Positions 37,275 to 45,111 of a stretch of DNA of 64,000 nucleotides are shown in pieces. Source of the stretch: Paracoccus sp. M683 (lineage in GTDB: Bacteria > Pseudomonadota > Alphaproteobacteria > Rhodobacterales > Rhodobacteraceae). How positions within the stretch are numbered: position 1 is the stretch's first letter; each line of letters begins with the position of its first letter. The stretch spans positions 310,357-374,356 of the forward strand of contig NZ_VKDF01000004.1 of the NCBI RefSeq assembly GCF_007096355.1, in the 5' to 3' direction. The notes beneath the pieces were generated by a model. That model was not told the origin of the DNA and did not search any database. It worked only from the letters and a program-made list of their open reading frames with translations. The position numbers and the translations under genes were made by a program.

Positions 37275-38176
37275 GCGCCCACCTTTACCTTGTAAAGATC
37301 CCGCAGCCGCCGCGTTACCGGCCCGGCACCGCCATCGCCGATCCTGCGGCCGTCGATTTCGGCCACCGGGGTCTGTGCGCCGAAACTGCCGGTCAGAAAG
37401 GCCTCATCGGCGGAATAGGTCTCGACCAGCGAAAAATTCTTTTCGCGACAGGGGATGCCGTTTTCGTGGCACAGGTCGATGACGGCCTGCCGGGTGATCC
37501 CGTTCATGCAATAATCCCCGTTCGAGGTCCAAACCTCGCCCCGCCGCACGATGAAGAAATTGCAGCCGTTCGTGGTTGAAACAAAACCCTGCGGGTCCAG
37601 CATCAGCGCCTCATCCGCGCCGGCCTTTTGCGCGGCAATGCAGGCGAGGATGCAGTTCAGCTTGGAATGGCTGTTCAGCTTGGGATCCTGCGCCATCGGC
37701 ATCCCCCGGACATTGGGGACGGTGGCCAGCCGGATGCCCTGCGCCATCCGGTCCACCGGCATCGAATGTTCCATGATGATGACAACCGTAGGCCCGCTGC
37801 GCGACAGCCGAGGGTCCTGGAACGGCCTGACCTTCGGCCCCCGCGTCACCATCAGCCGGGCATGGGCATCGCCGGTCATGCCATTGGCCTGTGCCGTTTT
37901 TGCCAGCGCGGTGACAAACTGGTCATGGGTCATGCGCGGGTCCAGATCAATGGCGCGGCAACCCTCGAACAGGCGGTCGATATGCAGGTCCAGAAAGGCC
38001 CATCGACCGTTATACAGCCGCAGCCCCTCCCAGATGCCATCGCCCATCATGAAGCCGCTGTCATAGACGCTGACCACGGCCTGATCGCGCGGCACCAGCC
38101 GGCCATTCACCCAGATCAGAATGTCGTCATTGCGCGGATCATGCGCGGCGTCGTGGCTGGAACGGTGCTGGGTCAT
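37271..38176 (-). CDS. Class IV PLP-dependent aminotransferase
   Basis: This 301-residue protein is a fold-type IV aminotransferase (branched-chain, D-amino acid or aminodeoxychorismate-lyase type). It has VYDSGFMMGDGIWEGLRLY near residue 37, the PLP lysine at 172 in NSHSKLNCI, and ALMLDPQGFVSTTNGCNFFIV, the usual cofactor-binding segments. It overlaps ybgC (4 bases) and the sulfotransferase-like gene, so it is inserted in the tol-pal transcript. Which amino donor it prefers cannot be told from sequence. Confidence 0.9.
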   Translation of the reverse strand: MTQHRSSHDAAHDPRNDDILIWVNGRLVPRDQAVVSVYDSGFMMGDGIWEGLRLYNGRWAFLDLHIDRLFEGCRAIDLDPRMTHDQFVTALAKTAQANGMTGDAHARLMVTRGPKVRPFQDPRLSRSGPTVVIIMEHSMPVDRMAQGIRLATVPNVRGMPMAQDPKLNSHSKLNCILACIAAQKAGADEALMLDPQGFVSTTNGCNFFIVRRGEVWTSNGDYCMNGITRQAVIDLCHENGIPCREKNFSLVETYSADEAFLTGSFGAQTPVAEIDGRRIGDGGAGPVTRRLRDLYKVKVGA

Positions 38177-38562
38177 GCGATGGCCTTTCGGACGGCTTCG
38201 GGAATGCGCGCAGGCCGGCCCGAGTGTGTCAGGCAGGCCACGGTCACGCGGGCGGTGAACAGCAAGTCACCGCCGCGCATCACCCGCTGATCCATGACGA
38301 TCCGCGCAGGTGTCATCTGGTGCAGGCTGCTTTCGACGGTCAGCAGATCGTCAAACCGGGCGGGGGACAGGTAATCCGCCTCGACCCGGCGGACGGCAAA
38401 GACGATGCCCCCGCCATCCTTCAGCGCATTCTGGTCGATCCCCAGATCGCGCAGCCAGTCGGTGCGCCCGCGCTCGATGAATTTCAGGTAATTGGCGTAA
38501 TAGACGATGCCCGCCAGATCGGTGTCTTCGTAATAGACGCGGATGGTGATGGAATGGCTCAT
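38173..38562 (-). CDS. ybgC: Tol-Pal-associated acyl-CoA thioesterase YbgC
   Basis: YbgC is a hotdog-fold thioesterase linked to the Tol system and phospholipid metabolism. The 129-residue protein has the active-site motif YYEDTDLAGIVYYANY near residue 10 and FIERGRTDWLRDLG. It heads the minus-strand operon. Normally tolQ follows directly; here two other genes intervene. Confidence 0.94.
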   Translation of the reverse strand: MSHSITIRVYYEDTDLAGIVYYANYLKFIERGRTDWLRDLGIDQNALKDGGGIVFAVRRVEADYLSPARFDDLLTVESSLHQMTPARIVMDQRVMRGGDLLFTARVTVACLTHSGRPARIPEAVRKAIA

Positions 38563-38683
38563 GGCCGCAGACTAGGCGCGCTGGCCGGTGGCCGCAATCA
38601 CCCGCCGCCCCCTGATCGGCCTTGCAGCGCCCGCCCGGATGGATCAGGGATTCCAGACAGCAATCAGCGGGGCAGGGAAAACC

Positions 38684-39922
38684 ATGACAACAACCACCGG
38701 CACCCAGTTCGACCCGCTGTCGAAAGCCTTCGCCGACGATCCCTATGCCGTCTACAAGACCCTGCGCGAGGCCGACGGCCCGACATGGTTCGCGCCCGCG
38801 AACCTCTGGTTGCTCACGCGCCATGCCGATGTGTCCCAGGTCGCGACTGACCCCACCATGGTGCGCTCGCTGGACGGGATCGAGACCGCCCAAGAGGCCA
38901 CTCTGCGCCGCCGTCAGGCCAATTGGGACGACATGCCCTATCACCAGCGCTTCGTTCAGGTCTCGCTGCTGGACAGCGACGGCGAACCGCACCGCCGGCT
39001 GCGCCGCCTGCTTCTGGGGAAATTCACCACCACTGCCGTTGCCGGGCTGGAGCCGATGGTCCAGCAGATCGTTGACGGCCTGCTGGACCAACTGGCGGGG
39101 GGGGCGCGGATCGAGTTCATCGCCGACTTCGCGGCCCATATCCCCGGCTTGGTGATCGCCCATATCCTTGGCGCTCCGCCGGAATATTCGGGCCAGATGC
39201 GCCAATGGTCAGAGGATGTGGTGCAGTTCTTCGATGTCGACCGCAGCGACGCCCGCAAGACCTTGGCCGAGACCGCAACCCGCGAGTTTCACGATTTTCT
39301 GGTCGATCTGCGGGCCGAGCGTCGGAAGCGCCCGCAAGACGACCTGATCTCGCATATGATCGCCGATGAGGCGGCGGGGCAGTATCAGGGCGACGAGTTC
39401 ATCTCGACCTGCATGCTGATCCTGATGGCCGGTCATGGCTCGACCATTGATGTGCTGGGCAGCGGCCTGCACCTGTTGCTGAAACATCCAGATGCGATGC
39501 AGGCCCTGCGCAAGCATCCCGAGAAGCTGCCCGTGGCGATCCAGGAAATCTTTCGCTATGAACCCCCGCTGCCCTTCTTCCACCGCCATGCCACCGCCGA
39601 GACCCGGATCGGCGACAGGGTCTGGCCCGCCGGCACGACCTTTGGCCTGCTTTATGGCGCGGCGAATCGCGATCCCGCGATGTTCGCCGACCCCGACAGC
39701 TTCCAGATCGAGCGCAGCCCGAACCGGCATCTGTCCTTCGGGCAGGGCGCGCATCTGTGTCTGGGCAACAATGTCGCCCGGCTGAACATGAAGGTGATCT
39801 TCCAGACGCTGCTGAGCCAGTTCCAGACCATCGAACTGGCGCAGGATCAGGTCAGCTACAAGCGCGGCCTGTCCGTGCGCGGACCCGTCGCGCTGAACGT
39901 CGACTTGTCGCCAAGCCGCTGA
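38684..39922 (+). CDS. Cytochrome P450 without the acid-alcohol pair in the I-helix
   Basis: This 412-residue soluble P450 has the haem-ligand loop FGQGAHLCLG with Cys359, the ExxR motif EIFR, and FADPDSFQIERSPNRHLSFGQG. The I-helix reads AGHGST at residues 249-254, where the usual A-G-x-D/E-T-T has Gly in place of the acid and Ser in place of the first Thr, so the proton-relay pair is altered. No ferredoxin or reductase gene is near. ATG 38684 is preferred for its GGCAGGGAA upstream. Substrate is unknown. Confidence 0.9.
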   Translation: MTTTTGTQFDPLSKAFADDPYAVYKTLREADGPTWFAPANLWLLTRHADVSQVATDPTMVRSLDGIETAQEATLRRRQANWDDMPYHQRFVQVSLLDSDGEPHRRLRRLLLGKFTTTAVAGLEPMVQQIVDGLLDQLAGGARIEFIADFAAHIPGLVIAHILGAPPEYSGQMRQWSEDVVQFFDVDRSDARKTLAETATREFHDFLVDLRAERRKRPQDDLISHMIADEAAGQYQGDEFISTCMLILMAGHGSTIDVLGSGLHLLLKHPDAMQALRKHPEKLPVAIQEIFRYEPPLPFFHRHATAETRIGDRVWPAGTTFGLLYGAANRDPAMFADPDSFQIERSPNRHLSFGQGAHLCLGNNVARLNMKVIFQTLLSQFQTIELAQDQVSYKRGLSVRGPVALNVDLSPSR

Positions 39923-39932
39923 GCAGGGGCGA

Positions 39933-40529
39933 TCACCCTGCTGCCAACCGCGCCGCCAACCGCAGCGCAAAGCTGGGATCATGCGCCGCCGCCGGCAGCA
40001 CCGGGTCATAGGCCGCCCGGATCAGCGCCGCCAGCGCCCGCGACGGCGTCACATCCTGCGCGAATGTCAGCATGGCGCGTACGGCCAGCACCTCGGCCAG
40101 TTGCGCCGGATGCGCCTCGGCCAGCGCGCCCGACATGCGCACGAAAGTCAGGCAGGCGCGGATGCCGCCATCCGCGTCAAAACGAAACAGCCGGTATTGA
40201 TCAGCGCCGGCCTGGGCCAGTCGCGCGGGCAGGCCGGGCTGTCCGGTCAGCCGGTCCAGATCGGGCACGCCCGCCAGTTCGTCCCAATCGCGCACGAAAA
40301 ACAGCATCAGATTGCTGCCCATCTCGGGGTCGGTTTCGGTCACCGCGGCGCCTGCATGGGCGGCCACGGCCCGGATCGCGCTGCGGAACACATCCAGCGT
40401 CTCATCCGAGAGGCCAAAGATCACCGGAGCAATGGGCCGTCCCCATCGGGCGCATAGAAACGATCCGTCAGGACGGGTGAACAGCAGCGTAATACGATCT
40501 GCATCTAACTGTTGGGCGCTTGCTTCCAT
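39933..40529 (-). CDS. Unknown conserved-looking protein with a truncated paralogue nearby
   Basis: I do not recognise this 198-residue protein. It has no signal peptide or membrane segment. Notable blocks are ITLLFTRPDGSFLCARWGRPIAPVIFGL (about 13-40), NLMLFFVRDWDEL (about 73-85), YRLFRFDADGGIRACLTFVRMSG and a C-terminal RAAYDPVLPAAAHDP. The first block is repeated in a broken copy at 41383-41604, so it belongs to a small family in this genome. It faces the P450 gene tail to tail, 10 bases apart. The layout faintly recalls DUF2927, but I cannot support that by sequence. Confidence 0.65.
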   Translation of the reverse strand: MEASAQQLDADRITLLFTRPDGSFLCARWGRPIAPVIFGLSDETLDVFRSAIRAVAAHAGAAVTETDPEMGSNLMLFFVRDWDELAGVPDLDRLTGQPGLPARLAQAGADQYRLFRFDADGGIRACLTFVRMSGALAEAHPAQLAEVLAVRAMLTFAQDVTPSRALAALIRAAYDPVLPAAAHDPSFALRLAARLAAG

Positions 40530-40671
40530 CGGGCGAGCCTAGTCCTGCCGTCTGCCAATATCCAGCCCGCGGCTGCGCCGTTTCGCGCCGACCCTGCGGG
40601 CACTTGCATCTGTTGCCTTGTATGGGGCCGAACACGACACGATATCGACAGATGACTGAAGCGGGGTCGTC

Positions 40672-41268
40672 ATGCAGAATGTCCTGATCGAAAAAGGTCT
40701 GAGACCGGATCATCGCGCCGCCGCTGCCGCCGCCTATTGGCAGGCCTTTGCCCAGAAACTGCGCTATCCTCTGGGCCCGCCGGACAAGGGCATCAGGTTC
40801 ATCTTGCGGGTTCTCGATGCCGATCATGCCATCAGCGCGATTTCTCCAGATGGCCGATTTCTCGGTCTCGCAGGGTTCAAGACACCAAAGGGTGCCTTTC
40901 TGGGCGGCGATTTCGACGATTTGGCCAGCATCTATGGCTATCTGGGTGCGGCTTTTCGTGCGGCCCTTGTCGGCGTTCTGGAACGACCCAATGAACCCCA
41001 GACCCTGCTGATGGATGGGATCGTCGTTGAAGAGACAGCGCGCGGTCTTGGTGTCGGCACCGCGCTTTTGCAAGCGGTCGAATGCCACGCGGCCGGTCTT
41101 GGCCTGGCACGGGTGCGCCTTGACGTGATCAATACCAATCCCCGTGCGCGGGCCTTGTATGAACGGCGGGGCTTTGTGGCGCATTCGATCAGCCGGACCG
41201 GTCCGCTACGCCATGTCTTTGGTTTCGACCGCGCCACGACCATGTACAAGGCCGTCGCCGTCTTCTGA
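40672..41268 (+). CDS. GNAT family N-acetyltransferase
   Basis: This 198-residue protein has the GNAT core: MDGIVVEETARGLGVGTALLQAVECHA (motif A, about 118-145, with the RGLGVG acetyl-CoA loop) and NTNPRARALYERRGFVAHS (motif B). Substrate is unknown. It stands alone, followed by an imperfect hairpin with a T-rich tail. Start ATG 40672. Confidence 0.85.
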   Translation: MQNVLIEKGLRPDHRAAAAAAYWQAFAQKLRYPLGPPDKGIRFILRVLDADHAISAISPDGRFLGLAGFKTPKGAFLGGDFDDLASIYGYLGAAFRAALVGVLERPNEPQTLLMDGIVVEETARGLGVGTALLQAVECHAAGLGLARVRLDVINTNPRARALYERRGFVAHSISRTGPLRHVFGFDRATTMYKAVAVF

Positions 41269-41335
41269 GAAGGTCCAGCCGCGGTGCCTGTCCCTGTGTG
41301 CCGCCGGTGCAGCGCTCGGCCCGGCATTTGCTGAA

Positions 41336-41380
41336 AAAGGGATGCCAGTTGCGCAAAGCAACGCATGCCCTTTCTTCTTC
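41336..41380 (+). terminator. Terminator-like hairpin after the GNAT gene
   Basis: AAAGGGATGC and GCATGCCCTTT pair with one bulge, and the interior TTGC/GCAA extends the stem; the sequence continues CTTCTTC. It lies 68 bases past the GNAT stop and runs into repeat copy D. Confidence 0.65.
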
Positions 41381-41418
41381 ACTCAAATATCCCTGGGGTG
41401 TGGGGCAGCGCCTCCGCA
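41371..41418 (-). repeat. Intergenic AAATATCC/hairpin repeat, copy D, at a gene breakpoint
   Basis: The plus strand reads TTTCTTCTTCACTCAAATATCCC, then GGGG and a hairpin (about 41402-41418), close to copy A in its first part. The last codons of the broken gene at 41383-41604 are made by this repeat, including the stop TGA, so the repeat lies at the truncation point. Confidence 0.7.
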
Positions 41419-41604
41419 AGCACCTCTGTTTACGGTGATCGCCTCGGTCGCGGTGCGCAACTCGTCCTCGCTGCCCCCATCCGCCCACCCGAAGATCACC
41501 ACAGCGATCGGCCGCCGCCAACGCGCGCACAGAACGGTGCCGTCTGTTCGGGTGAACAGTGCGGCGATCTCGTCAGGGCCGGGCAGCGTCAGAAGGTCAT
41601 CCAT
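41383..41604 (-). pseudogene. 5' fragment of a paralogue of the unknown 198-residue protein
   Basis: The 73-residue frame starts MDDLLTLPGPDEIAALFTRTDG and continues LCARWRRPIAVVIFG, closely matching residues 12-40 of the protein at 39933-40529 (LFTRxDGxxLCARWxRPIAxVIFG). Similarity fades by about residue 55, and the end (about AAPHPRDI, stop) is encoded by repeat copy D. The other 130 residues of the family are missing. It is probably a remnant; if expressed, it would be a short product. It lies just downstream of an AsnC regulator gene. Confidence 0.7.
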
Positions 41605-41652
41605 GAATACAGCGATACGCCGCAGTCGCGCGCAGTTTCGGCGGTCCCGACC

Positions 41653-42072
41653 CTAAAGCGCGCGACGGATCATGTGACCGGCAGCACGCCCGATCATCGG
41701 ATTGCGCAGGATCAACTCGCACAACCGCGACAGATCCGCAGGGCCGGCCACCGAGATCGTCATCACGACATCCCATTCGGCACCGATGAACCACAAACGG
41801 CGCATGCCGGCCAGCCGGCCCAGCCATTCCAGCGCCTTGTCATCCGCGCGTTCGGCAAGCGTCACAAAGATCACAGCCCGGTCCGGCCCTGCGCCTCCGC
41901 GACCCTGCAAGACCCGAAACCCAAGGATGACGCCGCCTTGTTCCATCCGGGTGATCCTGTCGCGCACAGCATTGCGCGACAGCCCGACCTCGCGCCCGAT
42001 CGCGGCCAAGGACATGCGACCATTCTTGTCCAGCTGGGCCAGAATATGCCTGTCCTTGTCGTCCAACATCAT
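41653..42072 (-). CDS. Lrp/AsnC family transcriptional regulator
   Basis: This 139-residue protein has an N-terminal winged helix (LDDKDRHILAQLDKNGRMSLAAIGREVGLSRNAVRDRITRMEQGGVI) and a C-terminal ligand-sensing RAM domain (DVVMTISVAGPADLSRLCELILRNP). ATG 42072 is used; an in-frame start 35 codons upstream gives no family match. Members sense amino acids or small metabolites. Target genes are unclear: the truncated paralogue lies downstream and scoAB on the other side of a 225-base gap. Confidence 0.85.
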   Translation of the reverse strand: MMLDDKDRHILAQLDKNGRMSLAAIGREVGLSRNAVRDRITRMEQGGVILGFRVLQGRGGAGPDRAVIFVTLAERADDKALEWLGRLAGMRRLWFIGAEWDVVMTISVAGPADLSRLCELILRNPMIGRAAGHMIRRAL

Positions 42073-42249
42073 CGTCAGGGCCAAACTCCACGAAAAGGCG
42101 TCACATTGGGGTCGCCAGCGTAACGCTGTTTTTTCTCCTATATAACAAGCCGTTTCGGCAAGATGTTCACTAAACATGTCAGCGTTTTTCTGCCTCGGCC
42201 CGATCCACGAATGACAAGGGCCGTGACGGTTTTCACCGCACGGCCCTCG

Positions 42250-42291
42250 CTTTGATCCAAATATCCCAGGGTGCGGGGCAGCGCCCCGCGT
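42250..42291. repeat. Intergenic AAATATCC/hairpin repeat, copy E
   Basis: It reads CGCTTTGATCCAAATATCCC, then GCGGGGC and GCCCCGC forming a 7-bp hairpin (about 42272-42291). On the minus strand the order is scoB stop (42300-42298), hairpin, GGGATATTTGGATC. It is nearly the same as copy C in its first 20 bases. Confidence 0.75.
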
Positions 42292-42297
42292 AACCTG

Positions 42298-42939
42298 TCA
42301 GTCGACGATCGTGGCCTCGGTCGAGGCGCGCAGTTCTTCCTCGGTCACGCCATCGGCCAGCTGAACTATTTTCAGCCCGCCCGGAACCACGTCCAGCACG
42401 CCCAGATTGGTGATGATCCGGTCGACCACGCCCTTGCCGGTCAGCGGCAGGGTGCAGGCCTTCAGAACCTTGGTCTCGCCAGCCTTGTTGGTGTGGTCCA
42501 TGACCACGATCACCCGGCCCACGCCGGCAACCAGATCCATCGCACCGCCCATGCCCTTGACCAGCTTCTTCGGGATCATCCAGTTCGCCAGATCGCCGTT
42601 TTCGGCCACTTCCATCGCGCCAAGGATCGCCGCCGCGATCTTGCCGCCGCGGATCATCGCAAAGCTGGTCGCGCTGTCGAAATAGCTGGTGCGCGCGAGT
42701 TCGGTGATCGTCTGCTTGCCCGCGTTGATCAGGTCCGGGTCCTCTTCACCCTCAAAGGGGAAGGGGCCCATGCCCAGCATGCCGTTTTCCGATTGCAGCG
42801 TGATGTCCTTGTCGCCGACATAGTTCGCCACCAGCGTCGGAATCCCGATACCCAGGTTCACATACATGCCATCTTCCAGTTCCTCGGCCGCGCGTGCGGC
42901 CATCTGGTTGCGGTCCCAGCCCTTCATCTCACCGGCCAT
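42298..42939 (-). CDS. scoB: 3-oxoacid (succinyl-CoA:acetoacetate) CoA-transferase subunit B
   Basis: With ScoA it moves CoA between succinate and acetoacetate for ketone-body use. The 213-residue subunit has NLGIGIPTLVANYV near residue 29 and the catalytic glutamate in the SENGMLG motif near residue 52, with MGGAMDLVAGVGRVIVVMDHTNK later. It begins 3 bases after the scoA stop. A repeat hairpin follows its stop. Confidence 0.95.
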   Translation of the reverse strand: MAGEMKGWDRNQMAARAAEELEDGMYVNLGIGIPTLVANYVGDKDITLQSENGMLGMGPFPFEGEEDPDLINAGKQTITELARTSYFDSATSFAMIRGGKIAAAILGAMEVAENGDLANWMIPKKLVKGMGGAMDLVAGVGRVIVVMDHTNKAGETKVLKACTLPLTGKGVVDRIITNLGVLDVVPGGLKIVQLADGVTEEELRASTEATIVD

Positions 42940-42942
42940 GGA

Positions 42943-43647
42943 TCAAGCCTCCTCACGCTTGCGGGTGGTGCGCTGTTCGATGCGCTTTTCATGCGGGCCC
43001 TGGATCAGGCGATGCACATAGATGCCCGGCAGATGGATGTGATCGGGGTCGATCGAACCGCGCGGGACGATTTCCTCGACTTCGGCCACGCAAACGCGCC
43101 CGCACATGGCGGCCGGCGGGTTGAAGTTGCGCGCGGTCTTGCGGAAGATCAGGTTGCCGGTGTCGTCGGCCTTCCAGGCCTTGACGATGGACAGGTCGGC
43201 CACAATGCCGCGTTCGAGGATGTATTCCTGACCATCGAACACCTTCACCTCTTTTCCGTCGGCGATGACGGTGCCCACGCCGGTCTTGGTATAGAACCCC
43301 GGAATGCCCGCGCCGCCGGCCCGCATGCGTTCAGCCAGCGTGCCTTGCGGGTTGAATTCCAGCTCCAGCTCGCCCGACAGATACTGGCGCATGAACTCGG
43401 CATTTTCGCCGACATAGGAGCTGATCATCTTCTTGACCTGCCGGGTCTGCAACAGCAGGCCAAGGCCGAAATCATCGACACCGGCATTGTTGCTGGCCAC
43501 GGTCAGGTTCTTGACGCCGCTGTCGCGGATCGCCGCGATCAGCAGTTCGGGAATGCCCGAAAGACCAAATCCTCCGGCCGCGATGAGCATCCCGTCCTTC
43601 AGCAGGCCGTCCAAGGCCTCGGTTGCATTGGAATAAACCTTTTTCAT
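42943..43647 (-). CDS. scoA: 3-oxoacid (succinyl-CoA:acetoacetate) CoA-transferase subunit A
   Basis: The 234-residue alpha subunit starts [34 protein letters not shown], the family N-terminus with the GGFGLxGxPE CoA-binding loop, followed by [15 protein letters not shown]. It is first in the scoAB operon. Together with hbd and etfBA it supports use of short-chain acyl and ketone-body carbon. Confidence 0.95.
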   Translation of the reverse strand: MKKVYSNATEALDGLLKDGMLIAAGGFGLSGIPELLIAAIRDSGVKNLTVASNNAGVDDFGLGLLLQTRQVKKMISSYVGENAEFMRQYLSGELELEFNPQGTLAERMRAGGAGIPGFYTKTGVGTVIADGKEVKVFDGQEYILERGIVADLSIVKAWKADDTGNLIFRKTARNFNPPAAMCGRVCVAEVEEIVPRGSIDPDHIHLPGIYVHRLIQGPHEKRIEQRTTRKREEA

Positions 43648-43773
43648 GGGACCCCCTCGCGAAATTTCGTGTCGCGGGCAGTAGTGGCGCGCGGGTTACG
43701 CAGTGTCAATCGGCACAGGCACTGTTAGCGACAAGACTTGACTTTCCTCCACCTGGACCGGCAAGAGACGGGC

Positions 43774-43824
43774 ATGAAACAGCTTTCTGCCGCCCTTCGC
43801 AGCTATTATCGCCCGCTGAAATAG
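43774..43824 (+). CDS. Possible 16-residue Tyr-containing leader peptide upstream of tyrA-like gene
   Basis: ATG 43774 opens a 16-codon frame, MKQLSAALRSYYRPLK, with two adjacent Tyr codons (TATTAT, 43804-43809) and a stop inside a hairpin (CCCGCT/AGCGGG, 43812-43828). A second inverted repeat (TCAACCG/CGGTTGA, 43841-43867) follows, and the prephenate-dehydrogenase-like gene begins 48 bases later. This is the arrangement of a transcription-attenuation leader for tyrosine, but the ribosome-binding site is weak and no run of T follows either stem. Confidence 0.4.
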   Translation: MKQLSAALRSYYRPLK

Positions 43825-43840
43825 CGGGGGCAGAGCCATG

Positions 43841-43867
43841 TCAACCGCGCGGGGGCCCGGCGGTTGA
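43841..43867 (+). promoter_or_regulatory. Inverted repeat in the leader of the prephenate-dehydrogenase-like gene
   Basis: TCAACCG and CGGTTGA form perfect 7-bp arms around a GC-rich interior; it follows the putative leader peptide and ends 47 bases before the gene. It could compete with the stem at 43812-43828. No T-run is present. Confidence 0.4.
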
Positions 43868-43914
43868 CGATCAGCAACACACCACGACCTTGCGCCAGTC
43901 CGAAAGGTCGTTCC

Positions 43915-44649
43915 ATGTCACCCCAACCCAGCCTGGCCATCATCGGTTTCGGTGCCTTCGGCCAGCTTGCAGCCCGCCATCTGCGCGATCATCTGCGCCT
44001 TTGCATCTGCGATCCGTCCATTCGCGCCAACGACCTGCCCCAGGTGGAACTGACGCAGGCCGCAACCTGCGACATCGTCCTGATTGCGGTCCCGCTGGCG
44101 CAGCTGGAACAGGTGCTTATGGGCATCGCCCCGCATCTGCGTCCCGGCGCGACGGTGGTGGATGTCACCTCGGTCAAGATTCATCCGGCGCAGCTGATGC
44201 AGAGGATACTGCCTGCACATGTGCAGATCGTCGCCAGCCATCCGCTGTTCGGCCCCGAAAGCGCCCGTGACGGGCTGGCGGGGCAGCGGATTGCCTGGTG
44301 CCCCCTAAGGGGCAGGGGCCATCGCCGCCTGGCCGCTTTCCTGCGTTGGCTTGGGTTGCAGGTCGTTTTCACCACGCCCGACCAGCATGATCGGGAAATG
44401 GCGATGGTCCAGGGTCTGACCCATCTGATCGCCCGCAGCCTTGGCCAGTTGGGGCCGCTGCCGCAGCGTCTGACGACGGCCAGCTTTCGCCATGTGGCGC
44501 TGGCCGCCGGCATGGTGCAGGCCGATTCGCCCGAGCTGTTGCAGACGATCCTGACCGACAATCCCCATGCCAGCCCGATGCGGCGGCGCTTTCTTGAGAT
44601 TGCAGCGGCACTCGCCGACGATCAGCCCGGCAGCGCCTCGGCGGAATAG
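43915..44649 (+). CDS. Prephenate dehydrogenase-like protein
   Basis: This 244-residue protein resembles the TyrA family that oxidises prephenate to 4-hydroxyphenylpyruvate in tyrosine synthesis. It has the dinucleotide loop GFGAFG at residues 11-16, [24 protein letters not shown] and [13 protein letters not shown], the last being a TyrA signature with the catalytic His. It is short for full TyrA and lacks an ACT domain. ATG 43915 was preferred (AAAGG upstream). Its end overlaps the convergent VOC gene by 28 bases. Confidence 0.85.
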   Translation: MSPQPSLAIIGFGAFGQLAARHLRDHLRLCICDPSIRANDLPQVELTQAATCDIVLIAVPLAQLEQVLMGIAPHLRPGATVVDVTSVKIHPAQLMQRILPAHVQIVASHPLFGPESARDGLAGQRIAWCPLRGRGHRRLAAFLRWLGLQVVFTTPDQHDREMAMVQGLTHLIARSLGQLGPLPQRLTTASFRHVALAAGMVQADSPELLQTILTDNPHASPMRRRFLEIAAALADDQPGSASAE

Positions 44650-45047
44650 CCGGCTGCGAAAGCCTCGGTCGGGGGAATGGGTGTGATCACGTCGATCAGC
44701 ACGCCTTCAGGGCCTTGAAGGATGAAATGGCGCTGGCCGAAATCCTCGTCGCGCAGGGGCTGGATCGGGGTCAGGCCCTGGCGCGTCAGGCGGCTGTGCA
44801 TCGCATCGACATCCTCGACCTCGAAATTCAGCAACAGACCCGAGGCCCGACCTTGGCCCTGGGCCGGAATGGTCGTGTGATCGCCCTTCAGAATGGCCAG
44901 ATTGACCGAAGGATCATCGGACATTTGCAGATGGACATAGGATTCATCCTGATATTGCGGGGTGAAACCGAAATGCCGGGTGAAGAACGTGGCGCTACCG
45001 GCAACATCATCGGTCATCAGGACAGGGTAGTACTGGGTGCATTTCAT
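44622..45047 (-). CDS. VOC (glyoxalase-like) family protein
   Basis: This 141-residue protein has a single-chain VOC fold: [28 protein letters not shown] at the start and [19 protein letters not shown] plus [16 protein letters not shown] metal-binding ends. Metal and substrate are unknown; related proteins confer resistance to electrophiles or antibiotics. It is divergent from a TetR regulator 65 bases away with overlapping operator palindromes between them, so it is a likely target of that regulator. Confidence 0.85.
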   Translation of the reverse strand: MKCTQYYPVLMTDDVAGSATFFTRHFGFTPQYQDESYVHLQMSDDPSVNLAILKGDHTTIPAQGQGRASGLLLNFEVEDVDAMHSRLTRQGLTPIQPLRDEDFGQRHFILQGPEGVLIDVITPIPPTEAFAAGYSAEALPG

Positions 45048-45072
45048 GGCTGGACACTCCTGTTCAAATTAA

Positions 45073-45110
45073 ACATACTTGATGTATGTAAAATACATGC
45101 ACGGTGTATA
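45073..45110. promoter_or_regulatory. Operator-like overlapping palindromes between the VOC and TetR genes
   Basis: ACATAC (45073-45078) and GTATGT (45084-45089) form one palindrome; ATGTAT (45082-45087) and ATACAT (45093-45098) form a second, overlapping one; TGTATA (45105-45110) adds a further half-site. Halves recur every 9-12 bases in a divergent intergenic region, which is typical for TetR operators controlling both genes. Confidence 0.75.
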
Positions 45111-45111
45111 T

